Notes: generated by a model from the letters alone, not told the origin. A stretch of 64,000 nt of DNA from Urophycis tenuis (GCA_036785325.1 JAXIVH010000008.1:13741315-13805314); one strand, 5' to 3'. Counted from the first letter of the stretch, positions 1 to 12,029 are shown. Made by a program: numbers and translations.

Positions 1-155
1 TGAAGGAAAGTATCACTGATTAATTATTCAGGATTATTCTGAACGCCAATATCTCTCTTTCCAAAATAACCATTTGCTGACGGTAACCGTTGTCCTAACA
101 ACAGTATCGACCAGGATGAATTCAAGAAAAACAAACTGTAGATGATCATGTTGAG

Positions 156-158
<3 letters not shown>

Positions 159-198
<40 letters not shown>

Positions 199-264
199 CA
201 TGTGTGTATGCGTGTGTGTGTATGTGTGTGTGTGTGCATGTGTGTGTCTGTATGCGTGTGTGTT
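159..264. repeat. (TG)n microsatellite, interrupted
   Basis: About 105 bp of TG repeats interrupted by TGCA, TGCG and TGTC units. Long cysteine/valine or histidine/threonine ORFs across it are artefacts. Confidence 0.9.
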
Positions 265-1681
265 GTGCGCGGAGCCTCCACCACAACGTCCCTACGCTCA
301 CTAAACGGCCCCCTAAAAGAGGAAGAACTCAAGCACTTCAGAAAACAACACACAAGAGGCTCGCACAGGGAATCAATCAACGGAGAAAATTCAAATGATC
401 TGCACGTCTGTACGCCGCCCCACCCTGCTGTGTTTTGCCCCCGCGCAACAAGCGCAGCTCTGGTGGTCTCTCAGCCGCACTCTCTGTCCGGCGTCGGCGA
501 GCCCATAAAGTAGGTCAGGGGCTCAGAGCGGTGTCACTTTTGCGCGACACGCCAAGGGCGACCACAGCCTCCACCTCCACCAAACACGCCGACGCCAGTT
601 GCCGACGGCGCTGGTCTGCTGGCGGCTGCGCCTGAACCCGGCATGCCTCGGACGGTGCTCTTCTGACCGGGCCGCTGCCGCCGCCGCCGCCACCGCCGCT
701 GAGTCAGAAACACGAATCTGAGACTGAGGAGTCAAGAGGTGAACTTACGTTGGGGATGCTCATGTTCCACCCGGTGGAAGAAGAATTCCGGGTGAATTCC
801 TACCGGTGAATTCCTACCGCGTGGTCTTCAGTTCCATCTGTGGAGCGTGAACCTGGAGCCGTGCATGTCCATTCTTTGGCCTCTGGGTCTTAGTGACATT
901 CAAAGAGCGTTTCTCTCTCTCTCTCTCTCTGTCTCTCTTTGTCGCTCTGTCTCGCTTGCTGTCTAGGTGGCAACTTCCCTCTTCTGTATGGAAACTGCTA
1001 TCAGTCACTAGCATCATTATCTCACTCAGCTGTACCAGGAAACGCAGGACTCCGCACACACCCGTTGTGCAATAGTTATCCAACCGTGGTCTGTATGGGC
1101 ACATTGATGTTTGTATTTACTTACATGTGCTGCAAACGACAGAAATAATATCAAGCACCTTAATATGAAGCGTATATTGTTTGTTTGTGTCGCCTCACGT
1201 CAGTTATATCATCCAGCATGTCTGTCTATGATAATGAATATGAAAAAAATAATGATGCAATAAAACAGCTTACATTTCACAAATAAGCTATATTCTCAGG
1301 GTACAAACTGCCATCACAACCAGAACAGTCAAAACAGTAAACCTGCTTAAACTGCTGCAACAGCTCGAACCCTTAACCTCTTAGGGCAAAGTAAAAGATA
1401 CACAAGAAGAACAGGGAAGGGTAAGAGTAACCAAGTGAACCCAAGTGAAATGGTTGAGCCAGATGTAGTCACGTTTGGGGCTTAAAGGAGTGGTCTGAGG
1501 CTCTACAGCAGATGGCCTGAGACAGTGATGAGCTGCTGATCATCTGACGCACAGATCAACAGACACTACCTGCTTTCACCTCTGGGAGTAACTGCAAGGC
1601 CCGGGCTGACGTTGAATAAGTCAAGTGAGACCAACGAGACAGATGTAAACAGAAGTGGTCAGCTGGAGAGGTGAAGATAAT

Positions 1682-1689
1682 GTGTGAGT

Positions 1690-1740
<51 letters not shown>

Positions 1741-1774
1741 TGTGTCTGTGTCTGTGTCTGTGTCTGTGTGTGTT
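1682..1774. repeat. (TG)n followed by (TGTC)n
   Basis: A perfect TG tract grades into a TGTCTG tetranucleotide-like tract. It is simple sequence in the presumed arhgap9 intron. Confidence 0.9.
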
Positions 1775-2690
1775 TCTTAAGAAATTTCTTATGTCACACT
1801 TAGAGTCCCTTAAATACATTACATTGGAAGGGAAGGGAAACTGCCTCGTGACAATGAAAATACAGTTCCTTCTGTATGGAGTTCACTGTATTTTTAACCT
1901 CTGGTATCTTGATGACAACAGCGCTGACTGCCACTTGCCATTTGGTAAATTATGGAATGAAAATGTAATGTGTTGTGTGTTAATCACAGAAGCAATTGAG
2001 CAATTTAAATACAGCATGGTTTGACCATAAAATGTGATTAAGGTTAAAAAGTAATTCATGTGAAAATACATAGTTAATGGTTGCATACATTAAAATGCAT
2101 TAAAAATAGATTAACGGTCAATATTAAAAGGAAGTGAGATTCATACTTACCTGACAACACGCTAAAACAATTGACAGCAGTGGGTAACTTTGTTTGCACT
2201 TCAATTGCAATTCATACAAACAGGTTGGCTTTCACAGTATTTACTTATTTTGGTGTTTATTTTGCTCGTATTTGGTATACTTATTTGCTATTAGTCATTT
2301 GAAATTTCATTGGCATTACGTAAAGAATTTAAACAAATTTCTTTTGTGTATTTTTTTGAAAGATTTTTCACCTACATGGCTAAATGGCTAATGACTTAAA
2401 CTGATTGCACCTTGGAAAATAAAGGGAAGAAAAGGAAAATCGGCCTGGTCATTTGATTGATTTCCAGTTCTCTGGGCAGATGATTCCATCCCTTTCAAGT
2501 GGGGATATTGCATGGCAAAACCATAGGAAACTTGACAGTAAGAGACACATGATTTGGAAGAACTGGAAATGTAATTATATCTTCGTTATTTTAGCCAGTT
2601 GAGGAATATTTGTCACTGCGGCTTTTTGCCATATATGTAATTGAAAAATGAGACTTTTAATATTCCTAATGGGAACATAAACATATCATC

Positions 2691-2763
2691 AGGCCTCAGC
2701 GAGAATTGAACTCGCGACCCCTGGTTTACAAGACCAGTGCTCTAACCACTGAGCTATGAAGCC
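2691..2763 (-). tRNA. tRNA-Thr (anticodon UGU)
   Basis: The minus strand reads as a complete 73-nt cloverleaf without intron. The acceptor stem pairs GGCTTCA with TGAGGCC. The D arm is GCTC...GAGC, and the anticodon arm CTGGT-CTTGTAA-ACCAG gives anticodon TGT (threonine). The variable loop is followed by a T arm GCGAG-TTCAATT-CTCGC and a discriminator T. It closely resembles the canonical vertebrate tRNA-Thr-UGU. CCA is not encoded, as expected for a nuclear gene. The A box (TAGCTCAGTGG) and B box (GAGTTCAATTC) are intact apart from A and T replacing the usual G and C in the T loop. The first T run on the minus strand that could end pol III transcription is at 2644-2648, about 43 nt downstream. 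It lies on the same strand as arhgap9, about 360 bp past its last visible exon. It is probably functional, though the T-loop change could mark a decaying copy. Confidence 0.9.
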
Positions 2764-3125
2764 GCCATAATGATGGCTCTACATGCTATATGTTATTTGA
2801 TTGTTCATTACCATAATTACACCAACAATACTCTGAGGGGGCCTCACACGACTTTAATTCCATTAAACATTCCACAAACTGACTCAAACATCGGGGTAAA
2901 TAACTCGCAATTATCAACAATAATGATGATTAACCGTGACTGTAATACTGTTCAATCCTTCATCCATGCTTACTGCCGCAATTAAAAGACTATCCACAGA
3001 CTTGCCACAGGATACATTTTGGTATCTGATACAATGACATTCATATCGGACTTTAATGGCCAGCCATTGTTTGGTTCTGTTAGGACACGCCATGAAATGC
3101 ATCAAAGACACCAACAGGCCCTTAC

Positions 3126-3215
3126 CTTGTCCATAGTGCCATTGGTGGCCACAGCGAGGGGCAAAGACAGGTGGGTGGGGTGTCTGGAGGACACCTGGGG
3201 CTGCGTATGACTTGG
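3126..3215 (-). CDS. arhgap9: arhgap9 coding exon 5
   Basis: 30 codons (PSHTQPQVSS...GTMDK), phase 0 at both ends, acceptor CTCTGGCAG and strong donor AAG|GTAAGG. It is linker sequence between WW and the expected PH domain and is the last arhgap9 exon I can support in the window. Confidence 0.75.
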
Positions 3216-6200
3216 CTGCCAGAGAAAGGTAAGCACACAGAGTGTAAGACAAACAGACATGTTGACCACATTCAGCAATGTGACAATTGTCAATTGCGTC
3301 AGTCATGGGTATATTTAGTGACTTTTAGAATGACCTGCTAGTGATCTGATAATGTAAACACGCCATTTGTAAGTGCAGCGATGAAAGGTCGAGGGTTTGA
3401 TATTATAACATGAATACATTGTGAGTCCATGTCCAGCCTGAACACATTTATAAATATCAAAATCGTGACATACCAAGGGAGTATAATATACGGACTCACA
3501 TCTCACCTGTCCCCGATTAATATCACATATCAAAAATAGGAAATGGAAAAAAAACATGTGTGCTTTTCATAAAACACTAAACTGATTCAAGTCCATGCAT
3601 TGAAACACTGCCCCCTGGGTGTCAGACCGGGTAAGTGCAAGCTCCCCGGACAGCGCGGTCTCCCACCTGGTCGGCGGTGGCGGCGTGCGTGCGGGCTCGC
3701 CGCGGCGGCTTCCAGGACCTCTCCTTGGTGACGCTGTTGAAATAGTAGCACCTCCCGCTGGCTGGGTCCGAGTACTGCTCCCACAGGTCCAGGACCTGCA
3801 CGGGCCTCTCTCCCGGCGAGGGCCTCGGGGGCTCGGCTTTGGACGGCGACGGCGTCGAGGACGGCGGGGTGTCGGAGTAGAGCGGGGAGTTCTGCCAGGA
3901 CATCTGAGGGACGTAGCACTCTGTCGGGACCTGCAGCCAAGGCGAGGCGGTGGTGAGACAATGGGAGGGACAATGAGGCCATGTGTGAACTGAAGCGCCT
4001 GTGTGACAGTGACACCCCAGTGGTGTAAACAGTCTGCACCGTGCCGGTGTGTGTGTGTGTGTGTGTGGGGCCGGGATCCATCTTTAGACAACGCGATGCA
4101 CAAAGACATAGAGAAGGAAAAAACGTGCAAACACATGACCTCAAAATAGCCCACTATAGCATGCCACGGTGGGTCAGCCGTGGGATTAAGAGGCAGCTTA
4201 TAGCAGAGTGCAGGGGCCAGAATGAGGGAATGGCACCCGACAGTCGTGGGTGAAGGCGGGCCGCGATTACTTTCCTAGAACACTCATTTAAATGTATGTA
4301 TGTGGAATGAGATCTGTGCAAGGGGACGCCGCTCATCATTTACAGATAAAGACTGACAGCCCTGTCTGGCTGGTCCCTGTTACATCACACACAACCGCTC
4401 AGATTATGAATGGAGAATTGCATGCCTTCTTTTGTGTGTGTGTGTGTTGCAGCAGGCAAAGATTGGCACATGCAATCATGTAAATAATGCCAGTGTACTC
4501 TAGGGGGCAGTGTTTGAAATGCATTTTAGAAAAGACTACATGTATACGTTATATTGATTTGGACTACAACTACACTTCGTATTTTGAATGCATATGTCTT
4601 GTTTTATTAATATCTTAATCCCCAACTCCTTCTCACAGTTTGAAATTCAAGATCAGGGCAGGACATTGACATGAAGTGAAACAGAACGCATTCAAACTGA
4701 CCATCAGTCTGGACCTTAGAGTCACTCAACTGTGCTCTATTTGAGTAACATGCAATTTGCTACATGTACATGCCTTACTAACCACTGTGAGAGGGAGAGA
4801 GAAGGAAAAAAAAGAAAGACTAAAGAGCTTGTGATTTGGATGTTGCTGCAATAATCCTTCTTACTGGGCTTAGATTACAACAGAGAAGATCACGATGCAA
4901 GATGAAAAAATATTACAATATTTTCACGGACGTCACCGCTGTTTGAAGCCAAGGTGGTATTGGGATTCCTACATGGTGCTTCAACAGCTGGACCGCCCAG
5001 GGTTATAAATAACTAAATAACTTGCTTTAAAGTGCCGATGTTGAATTGTGCGGAGATTACAATCTTACAAACGACTTCTGACGTGATGCTGGTATCGAGT
5101 GACGTCCAGACAATGTCAGATTAATTGTTTTTTTTCCCCAGGGGGTGGGAGAGGATTGGTGGGATAAGATTATCAAAGTAGATCAGAGTTCAGCCAAATG
5201 CAGTCCACGCCGCCATAGATTTGCCTGAGTGGAAAAGTGTCTACTAGGAAGCCCAGTACAACCCACAAGATCGTGTTGAATCGTTATTAATTATTAATAA
5301 TAATTGACATCGCACACATTTGGAAGCACAGCAACCAGATGCATCTACAAGTCGACCATTCTGAAATACAGACTTTCACTCAGTCAAAGCGGAGGTCTGC
5401 CATTAGTATAATATGCATAAGTACAAGTATTAAAGTATTTGATGTAAAATATACTTACTTAGGTGCCCATTAAACGCATTGGTTCCACATCCTAAACTGA
5501 AAATTTGCACAAAGGACTCATTCCATTTGTAGTGATGAACCAGTCGGTTTAGATAGTGTTGATGAGCCTGTTTGGGTTGGCCTGGTTATTTCCTTGTTCT
5601 TCTTAAACTTAAAAAACCGAGCGTGTGAACTTACCATTTAATACTGTATCATATGATATAGTATAATAATACTACATCAATGCACAATACCCCGTAGCTG
5701 TACTACGCCTGGCACTCAAATCTAAAGCTACTTAAATCGCCCAGTCATTCATATAAGCCCAGTATAATCAAATACAAAGGTAGTCTGCTCCGCACGCCAA
5801 CACACAGCTAAACTAAACTTAACGTTTCCAGTCCCTCTCCACCTACTTCACTGCCAGCTGCAGAAATGAAATCCACCGGACACAAACCGAATATATATGT
5901 GTGAGTACAAAGCTCATTGGAAAATCATGAAATTCGAGAATGAACACGTAAGACATCATCCCACTGGGTAACTTGTGTGACCGCCACTTTTGAGAGCCAA
6001 CAACGGCAGCCGGCACCCACCTGCAGGTGGTTGTTGCTGCGGGACAGCTCGGCCATGTCCCACTGGCTGCACGACTTCTTGGGGGGCTTGGCGCGGCCGC
6101 GGAACCCCAAGTCCCCGCCCACCTCGTCGTAGGGGTTCTCGGGCAGGTTGCTGGAGCTCTGGCTCCGGGTGATGGTGGGGGGCAGCCCGGGGAGGGGCAG

Positions 6201-8191
6201 CTGGCTGGCGGAGGGCCGGGGGCCGCCCCTGGGCACCGTGAGGTGGCCCGACGAGGCCAGGGGGCCGGAGCCGGACAGCGGGAGCGCGGGGAAGCGGGCG
6301 CCGCGCTTCGACGCCTGGAAGCCGCCGCTGAAGTTGAGGTTCTCCATGGAGCGGCAGAAGGTCTTGTTCACTGCGGGGAAAAGGGGAAGCATTGGAATGA
6401 CTACAGAGCTGAGCTGTGAATGAGCACCGGAGATGGGGGTTTAGTGCGCACAGCAGCTATCTGCATACGATTGTCTGAAACCATTTTTGTTCACTCAGGT
6501 GGCTAACAGCTGTGCGATTGATTATGGCAGTCATCAACGTAAAACGAAAGTATCACTTATGGTTATCGACTTCCCTTAAATGCATATCATACCATGGGTA
6601 GTTCAGACCCAGCCACCTGATTGGTCAACTAAGCCTTGAGGAAGTGGTCAAATGAGCATGATAGCACACCTAGCCGTGCTCAACATAAAAATGCTGTCAC
6701 TATCAATATCACCGAGCCATTGGTTCAACCCATGTTGTTAGTATAATAATAATACAAGTAAAGCTCGCAAATTTAAGTTGGAACAAAATCACCACGATAC
6801 ATTTTTACAAAATGATGGTGTTGGTGTTCGTTAATGTCCATTTGCTATTGTTAATTAGCAGGAGTGAAATGACTGACTGACTCATTTAAATTTTCGTCAG
6901 CCGACATGTCAGTTCCAACAGGATTGAGACGGCAACGCTTTTTGTGTTCACATGTGTTTGCATTTATTCAGATTGGGAGTCCCATGAGCTCTGGAGAGCA
7001 GTGGCTCAAGTCGTGTTTGTGACTCATCGGCTGAACGTTTAAGTTGGGCTGATTTTCCGGGTATCACTCAGTAATCCCACGCAAGTTGCATCTGTCATTT
7101 CCTGGGATAAAAAGTGACAAAAAGCGATTCACTTTCGTGAGCAAATTTCACATTTTGACTCTGCACTTGATTAAGCTGGTAGACGAGGAGTGACGGCTCT
7201 AGTGCACCACGCCAGTGACGCTCGCTGGTGGAACCAGGGGCGCAAGCGCCTCGTTTCCTGACCACGACACCTGTGAGACACGCCCCCAGACACGCCCAGA
7301 CACGCCCAGACACGCCCCCCCACGGGGGGGGGGCGTCTGCGAGTGCCACCCCTGTTCACCTGGGTACGGATCGCTGTACGGCGCCTGCGCGGGGCTGCGG
7401 GCGCAGCGCAGCACCCCGGGGTGCACGCAGAGCTCCGTGTCCAGGGAGGTGGACAGGACCAGGCGCTGCGGCGAGGGCATGGGGGCGATGGGCACCTCCG
7501 TCACATAGGTGGCGGGCACGTACAGCGGCTTGGCCTTGCTGGCCGCGCCGATCCTCCTCACCTGGGTGGATGGGGAAACAACGGGCGGGGTACATAGGTG
7601 TGTACTGGTCTGGTCTCAGTACTGATTGCGTTGATCAGGTTTTTCAGCCGACGACGCCGTGATGGCCGTGACAAATACATAGACATAGACATAGACACAG
7701 ACATACTCATTATGATATTATAATTTTCGTCTGCCAAAAGAAAAGTCCTGAGTCATGGGCAGCAGCTCATTGGAGCGCTGTTGTCCAAAGCGACTCACCA
7801 TCAGTACACATGCAGGGTTCGATATGTGCCGGTTGGTTGGAGGTGGGGATGGAACCGCCAACCCTCCGACCGGCTCTTCCCACAGAGCCACCCCCCCCCC
7901 CCCCCCCCAACAGCGACGGCACAAAGGTAAACAAATTTTTTTTTCAAAAGCGTGTGACACACGGCTGACCTGCCACCAGTCTGCGTTGGTCTTCTTCAGC
8001 AGGATGAAGCGCTCGCCCTCCCGTATGCAGACCTGCCGGCCGTCGGCGCCGCGGTAGCTGTAGTCGTACTGGGCCTCCAGCACCACCGTGCCGCTGGGGA
8101 CGCCGCACAGGGCCACGCCCCTGCTGGCCACCACCGGCGCCGCGCCCGCCGGCTGGTGGCTGAAGGAGCGACGCCAGGAACCGGACAGCAT
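3126..8191 (-). CDS. arhgap9: Rho GTPase-activating protein 9-like, N-terminal part (partial, runs off the left edge)
   Basis: Five coding exons join in frame (8191-7970, 7561-7360, 6370-6021, 3930-3667, 3215-3126; 376 codons) with GT-AG junctions and matching phases. The protein starts MLSGSW, like the N terminus of mammalian ARHGAP9. It has an SH3 domain at about residues 36-98 (ALYAF-like EAQYDYSY, ...NADWW..., ...PLYVPATYV). A proline/serine-rich linker follows, then a WW domain at about 306-338 (LWEQYSDPASGRCYYFN...SWKPP). ARHGAP9 family members carry SH3-WW-PH-RhoGAP and turn off Cdc42/Rac-type GTPases in blood cells. The PH and GAP domains must lie left of the window. Order next to mars1, ddit3, dctn2 and kif5a agrees with human 12q13. 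ARHGAP27/12/15 relatives share the SH3/WW/PH/GAP plan, so the name rests on the N terminus plus synteny. Confidence 0.85.
3667..3930 (-). CDS. arhgap9: arhgap9 coding exon 4 (WW domain)
   Basis: 88 codons, phase 0 at both ends, acceptor CTGCAG|GTCCCG and donor CAG|GTGGGA. It contains the complete WW domain: first Trp in LWEQY, GRCYYFN core, second Trp in SWKPPRR. Confidence 0.87.
4040..5950. other. arhgap9 intron between linker and WW exons
   Basis: About 2.1 kb between the exons at 3930 and 6021. It holds a short (TG)n near 4046-4066 and AT-rich unique sequence. No exon or RNA gene was recognised. Confidence 0.6.
6021..6370 (-). CDS. arhgap9: arhgap9 coding exon 3 (linker)
   Basis: 350 nt; it completes the split valine codon and ends in phase 0 at CAG|GTGGGT. 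It encodes a Ser/Pro/Gly-rich linker with a CRSMENLNFS segment that resembles the CRSVSTDNLSPS segment of mammalian ARHGAP9, and an NPYDEV motif that could be a tyrosine phosphorylation site (inference). Confidence 0.82.
7360..7561 (-). CDS. arhgap9: arhgap9 coding exon 2 (end of SH3)
   Basis: The acceptor CCACCCAG precedes GTGAGGAGG, giving VRRIG...KPLYVPATYVTEV, the last SH3 strands with the conserved P-x-x-Y/VP-x-x-Y. It ends with one extra base before GTGAAC (phase 1). Confidence 0.85.
7772..7905 (-). mobile_element. tRNA-derived SINE fragment in arhgap9 intron 1
   Basis: Read on the minus strand, TGGCTCTGTGGG (7890-7879) looks like a pol III A box and GGTTGGCGGTTCCATCCCC (7863-7845) like a B box, about 30 nt apart. 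The same arrangement and wording recur at 30.8 kb and 37.7 kb. It abuts an 18-nt C run. Boundaries are approximate. Confidence 0.6.
7970..8191 (-). CDS. arhgap9: arhgap9 first coding exon (start and most of SH3)
   Basis: Seventy-four codons from ATG at 8191-8189 to ...ADWWQ, ending in phase 0 at a CAG|GTCAGC donor. It encodes the MLSGSW start and the first two thirds of the SH3 domain, including the ligand-binding tyrosines (YDYSY) and the WW pair. Confidence 0.85.
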
Positions 8192-8408
8192 GGTGACCGT
8201 GCTGCTCCTCTACGCGAACTTCAGCACAGCGGAGCTTTGATGATGACACTGATGCTGCTGCTGATGATGATGATGATGATGATGGTGGTGGTGATTGTGG
8301 TGATGATGATGATGATGATGCTGATGATGATGACGGGGGCAGTACTGGATGTATTCTCTCGTGTCCGGTGGAAACGGGGCACCTGTAAATTGAGCCAGGG
8401 CCAGGGCC
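8192..8408 (-). other. arhgap9 leader exon sequence with an upstream ORF
   Basis: On the minus strand a strong acceptor (a (TC)n tract then CAATCTCAG) at 8409 opens an exon that runs without a donor into the arhgap9 start codon. It therefore looks like 5' leader. It contains an AUG-led frame (NMALALAQFTGAPF...REYIQYC) that turns into a histidine-rich stretch from CAT repeats (8250-8335). The frame stops at 8210, just before the arhgap9 ATG. Whether the frame is translated is unknown. Confidence 0.5.
8244..8335. repeat. (GAT)n trinucleotide repeat
   Basis: Imperfect GAT/CAT repeat in the arhgap9 leader exon; read on the minus strand it spells poly-His. Confidence 0.85.
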
Positions 8409-8431
8409 ATGTTCTGAGATTGAAGGACAGA

Positions 8432-8434
<3 letters not shown>

Positions 8435-8512
<78 letters not shown>
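8435..8512. repeat. (GA)n then (GACA)n
   Basis: About 35 bp of GA followed by about 44 bp of GACA units. On the minus strand it supplies the pyrimidine tract upstream of the leader-exon acceptor at 8409. Confidence 0.9.
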
Positions 8513-8513
<1 letters not shown>

Positions 8514-10019
8514 TGAGACAGAGAGAGACAGAGAGTCACATAAAACTGCCAAACAAAAAATGAAACTTGCACTGGGGACAAGCAATTCCAAAATAAACTG
8601 AAAGTCAAATGACAGCAACAATAAAAGTAAAAAGAACAGCCCCAGACTATTAATGCTTATTCACATAAAATAATAAAAATCACACAAAATAAAATTAAAG
8701 ATCATGAGTCACCAAGAGAGACGCCAAACTGATACACTGGTTGAGAAGACTGAAGATTATAAATCTAACTAAAAATCGCTTTCCTTCCCCAACGTTGTCC
8801 ACTCTTAACAGAATCTAAAGATAATCATGTATGATAATCAATGACTTGCATGCCATGTATCGGTGAATCAGAAATTAAAGAACCATGACAGCGGTGGTGG
8901 GAGATGAACAGAAACACTTTAACTTGAACATAGACTCATTTAGCAAAAATCAACAAGGGTCATGCTGAACACGTGTGAGCCAATTAACCTACACGGCAGC
9001 AGTGGTGGCACAAAGGCGCGGTTGTCTTGACATAATTATGGTCAAACTAAGCTGAGCGGGCTTTCTGGGTCATCAAATGAGGCCGGCCACTGTAAATAGC
9101 TTTGGACTCCATTAATTCCATTTTTTTCTTTCTTCCGAGAACAAGTAAAGTAAAGATCCCCTAAAAATACCAAACATCCCCTATGTGTGTCAATATTGGA
9201 AGTGAGGACAAACTCACTGCCTTTCACAATATAATACCACAATAAACCAGCATACTACTTTTCATTAGACCTGGAGTGATATTATTAGCCTTGTGAGATC
9301 ATTCACATTCAGTTTCTCTCTGCAAATCAATCTGGCCTCCAGCCCATTAAAAGCCTCTCTGAAAAATTACTAAAATATAAGGGGGGGGCGGTCACCAGAA
9401 TTGGCAAGCGCAAAAAGAGCAAGAGTGTCTGCAAGACTGTTTGGCTGGAGGTCTTTATAACATCAGAAGGAATCGCCATATGTGTAAATCAATGGCTGCC
9501 AGTGCCCAGCAAAGGCCAGACTGGCATTCATTGTGAAACTCCAAACTCGGTCTCACAAGGCATTTCACACCATGAATGAGCCATTAAAGTAGGGGTATAG
9601 GCATCTTTACACAAGGACATCTACAGGTAGTACGAATCAGAAGGCAACAGATTTCCCCACACCCATAAGAAAGCATTCTGCAGACAATGTCATTCTTTAG
9701 CATTTGCATTCATGCAGTAATATTGCTGTGTTTAAAAGAAGTAAGGACTATAACACACCAGGGTTGACAAGCCCCATATGCTGATACCCTGTTCTCCTTA
9801 GCCACCAGCTCCTTACATAAGAGAGCATACAACTTGTTCTGCCAGACACATGGCAACAGGGGCTCATTTTGCATAAGTACACACAGACACACAGAGACAT
9901 CCCAAGGTGCCTAGCAACAGCGCCTCAGTGGTAGCTGGTGAGGGCGGGGGCTACTGGCTGATAGTCAAAGAGTGTCTAGACACCGGGCAGAACAGCTACT
10001 GGTTGGTCGGACGCTGTGG

Positions 10020-10082
10020 AGGGGCAGGCATGCAGACAGGCAGGCAGGCAGGCAGGCAGACCGACAGACAGACAGACAGACA
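10020..10082. repeat. (GGCA)n/(GACA)n tetranucleotide repeat
   Basis: Short runs of GGCA followed by GACA units; simple sequence. Confidence 0.85.
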
Positions 10083-10807
10083 TAGAGGCACAGGCTGACA
10101 GAGATTGTTTTGGGGCCAGTTTATATCACCATAGCATCTCAAGGAAATGATCTCTCTCTGTGGTGATGAGATTATTCAGTGGATGGTTACCTGTGGAGAT
10201 GCCAGAACATGATGAGGTGGTGAGGATGTGGAATTGACATAATGAGATATGTAGGCACGCAGGAGGTGTGGGTGGAGTTGATGGCTGCCAATAGAGAAGA
10301 AAATGAGGAAGAGGAAGAGGAAGAGGCAGAAGAGGCAGGGTGATGGGGAGGATGGGCTGGCTGGGCAAGACAGATCTGACCCGTTGATTGTCGCTAATCT
10401 AACCGCGCTTTAGTGGGGCAAAAATAATGAAACCGAAGCCTGGTGCCTTCAGAGAATTAGAGAATCACATGCGAAAGCCCTGTCGCCGGCATATGGGCCG
10501 CCACTGGCTACGTATAGACAGGCGGTGAACGGCACGGCACAATGGGACTATCACAACCAGATTGAAAGTGCCAGCAGCTTAGGAGGTGGCCCGCGGCTCA
10601 ACCTACTAGTGAGCTCTAATCACGCAGGCCATACGCCGCGCAGCGACGCGGGTTCGATCGCACGGTTGGTCCTGTGCCACGCGGCATTCCGTCTCTCCTT
10701 CAGCCCGCTTGGCTGTCTCTCTTCCCCGGCCCGTCCGTGAAGGCCGCAAAGCCCATGACATATGATGAAAGTGCAGCCCAATAAACCCAGATACACAGAC
10801 TGTATAG

Positions 10808-11089
10808 CAGTGGTTCTCAACTGGTGGGTCGCGGGCCTTTGTCCGGGGAAAAAGAAGAAACAAGAAAGAAATCCTGTGCTTTTATTTTGAAGAGGATTTT
10901 TTTATGCAGCGGAGTGCCGTCTATTTTTTATTGCCTGAATAAGTGACTAAATAGTTTAATAGTTTAAAACTGAAGTGTTATGTTATGTTAAATAAATTTG
11001 AGAAATGGAAAATGTTCCTTGTTTTGGGTCGTGGCTTGTCATTAAGGGGTGATGGTGGGTCCCGAAGCCAGACCAGTTGAGAACCACTG
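10808..11089. mobile_element. Non-autonomous hAT-type DNA transposon (MITE)
   Basis: The element is 282 bp. Its two ends carry an identical 18-bp inverted repeat, CAGTGGTTCTCAACTGGT. This is the terminal motif typical of hAT/Charlie elements (CAGTGGTTCTCAA). It is flanked by 8-bp target duplications differing at one base (CTGTATAG at 10,800-10,807; CTGTATAT at 11,090-11,097), and 8 bp is the hAT rule. There is no transposase ORF, so it would have moved with a transposase supplied in trans. Confidence 0.9.
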
Positions 11090-11997
11090 CTGTATATAAT
11101 GCCCACTAGGGAAGAATGTGCAGCCGTTCTGCCAATCAACGTAGGGAAGTGTCTACCATACGAGGAGATTTGCTGCATTTTTATAAATCCCTTTTTGATG
11201 GCACAACTTCATCCGCAAATCTCCCTGCTGCCATTTTTAAAAAGGCCAAAAGGACAAAATGTTGTGTGAGGGTGTAACATTTATTAATGAATCATCACGC
11301 TGTGTGGACTAGATGTGCAACATTTATTAATGAATCATCGTGCTCCAATATCAAGTTTCTTGTACACACATACATTGTCCACATTATTGAAAATGAAATG
11401 TGAAGGCTTTCAAAAGTTTATTCTCAACAATATTAAGAAATGACAGAAGAAAGTAAAAAAAGAATCAAGTGTGCGTACAACAAACAGGAAACCACACGAG
11501 CACACGAGAGCTAAAGAACAATTTGAGGCCGCTTCCGTTCCCCCACACCATCTGATCTTCTGCTTTTCTGTTGCACCATCACTGTTACAGCTCAGCTTCG
11601 AGTAAAAGCCAGCGCATCTTTTACTATCTTGATTTGTGTTAATAGGCATTCTTCCTTCTCACTAAGTTTCCATTGACGTCAATAGAGTACACCTGTTCTC
11701 ATTGTACGTGCTGCTGAAGAATCAACTGCAACATCCTGTCACACCATGTGGATTCAACCAGCAACCAACAAAACCGCAAAGAGATTCCCAGACACTAAAT
11801 GTCTATGATTTTTTTTTATATTCTGAATGTAAAACATGCTCAATCTTTCAGCACAATGGGTAAAACATGGTCATAGTATTTGAAAGAATACATGTAGTAT
11901 GGAGTTTATCTACAGACAGGACCGATCCGATCCAGTATAACAAACAATATATATATTGTTTGCAGGTGCAGGTGCGTAATGCGTGTAACCTTACACA

Positions 11998-12029
11998 TAA
12001 TAATAACAATAATAATGATGATGATGATG

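Larger units (their letters stand above)
1..2690. other. Left edge: intronic sequence of the arhgap9-like gene, repeats only
   Basis: No exon is confidently visible here. The stretch holds an interrupted (TG)n tract at about 159-264, a (TG)n/(TGTC)n tract at about 1682-1774, and otherwise AT-rich unique sequence. Because the arhgap9-like gene on the minus strand must continue leftwards (its PH and RhoGAP domains are not in the window), this is most likely intron. A weak candidate exon near 749-799 is discussed among the rejected items. Confidence 0.5.

Noticed and set aside
749..799. Possible small arhgap9 exon on the minus strand (17 open codons, ...STGWNMSIPN, donor AAC|GTAAGT)
   Set aside because: The donor is good, but the only acceptor keeping it open (GGTAG) lacks a pyrimidine tract and lies in a local GAATTCCTACCG duplication. 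I see no match to the ARHGAP9 PH region.
3587..4154. 185-195-residue minus-strand ORFs over the WW exon
   Set aside because: They are off-frame readings of the GC-rich arhgap9 WW exon plus intron.
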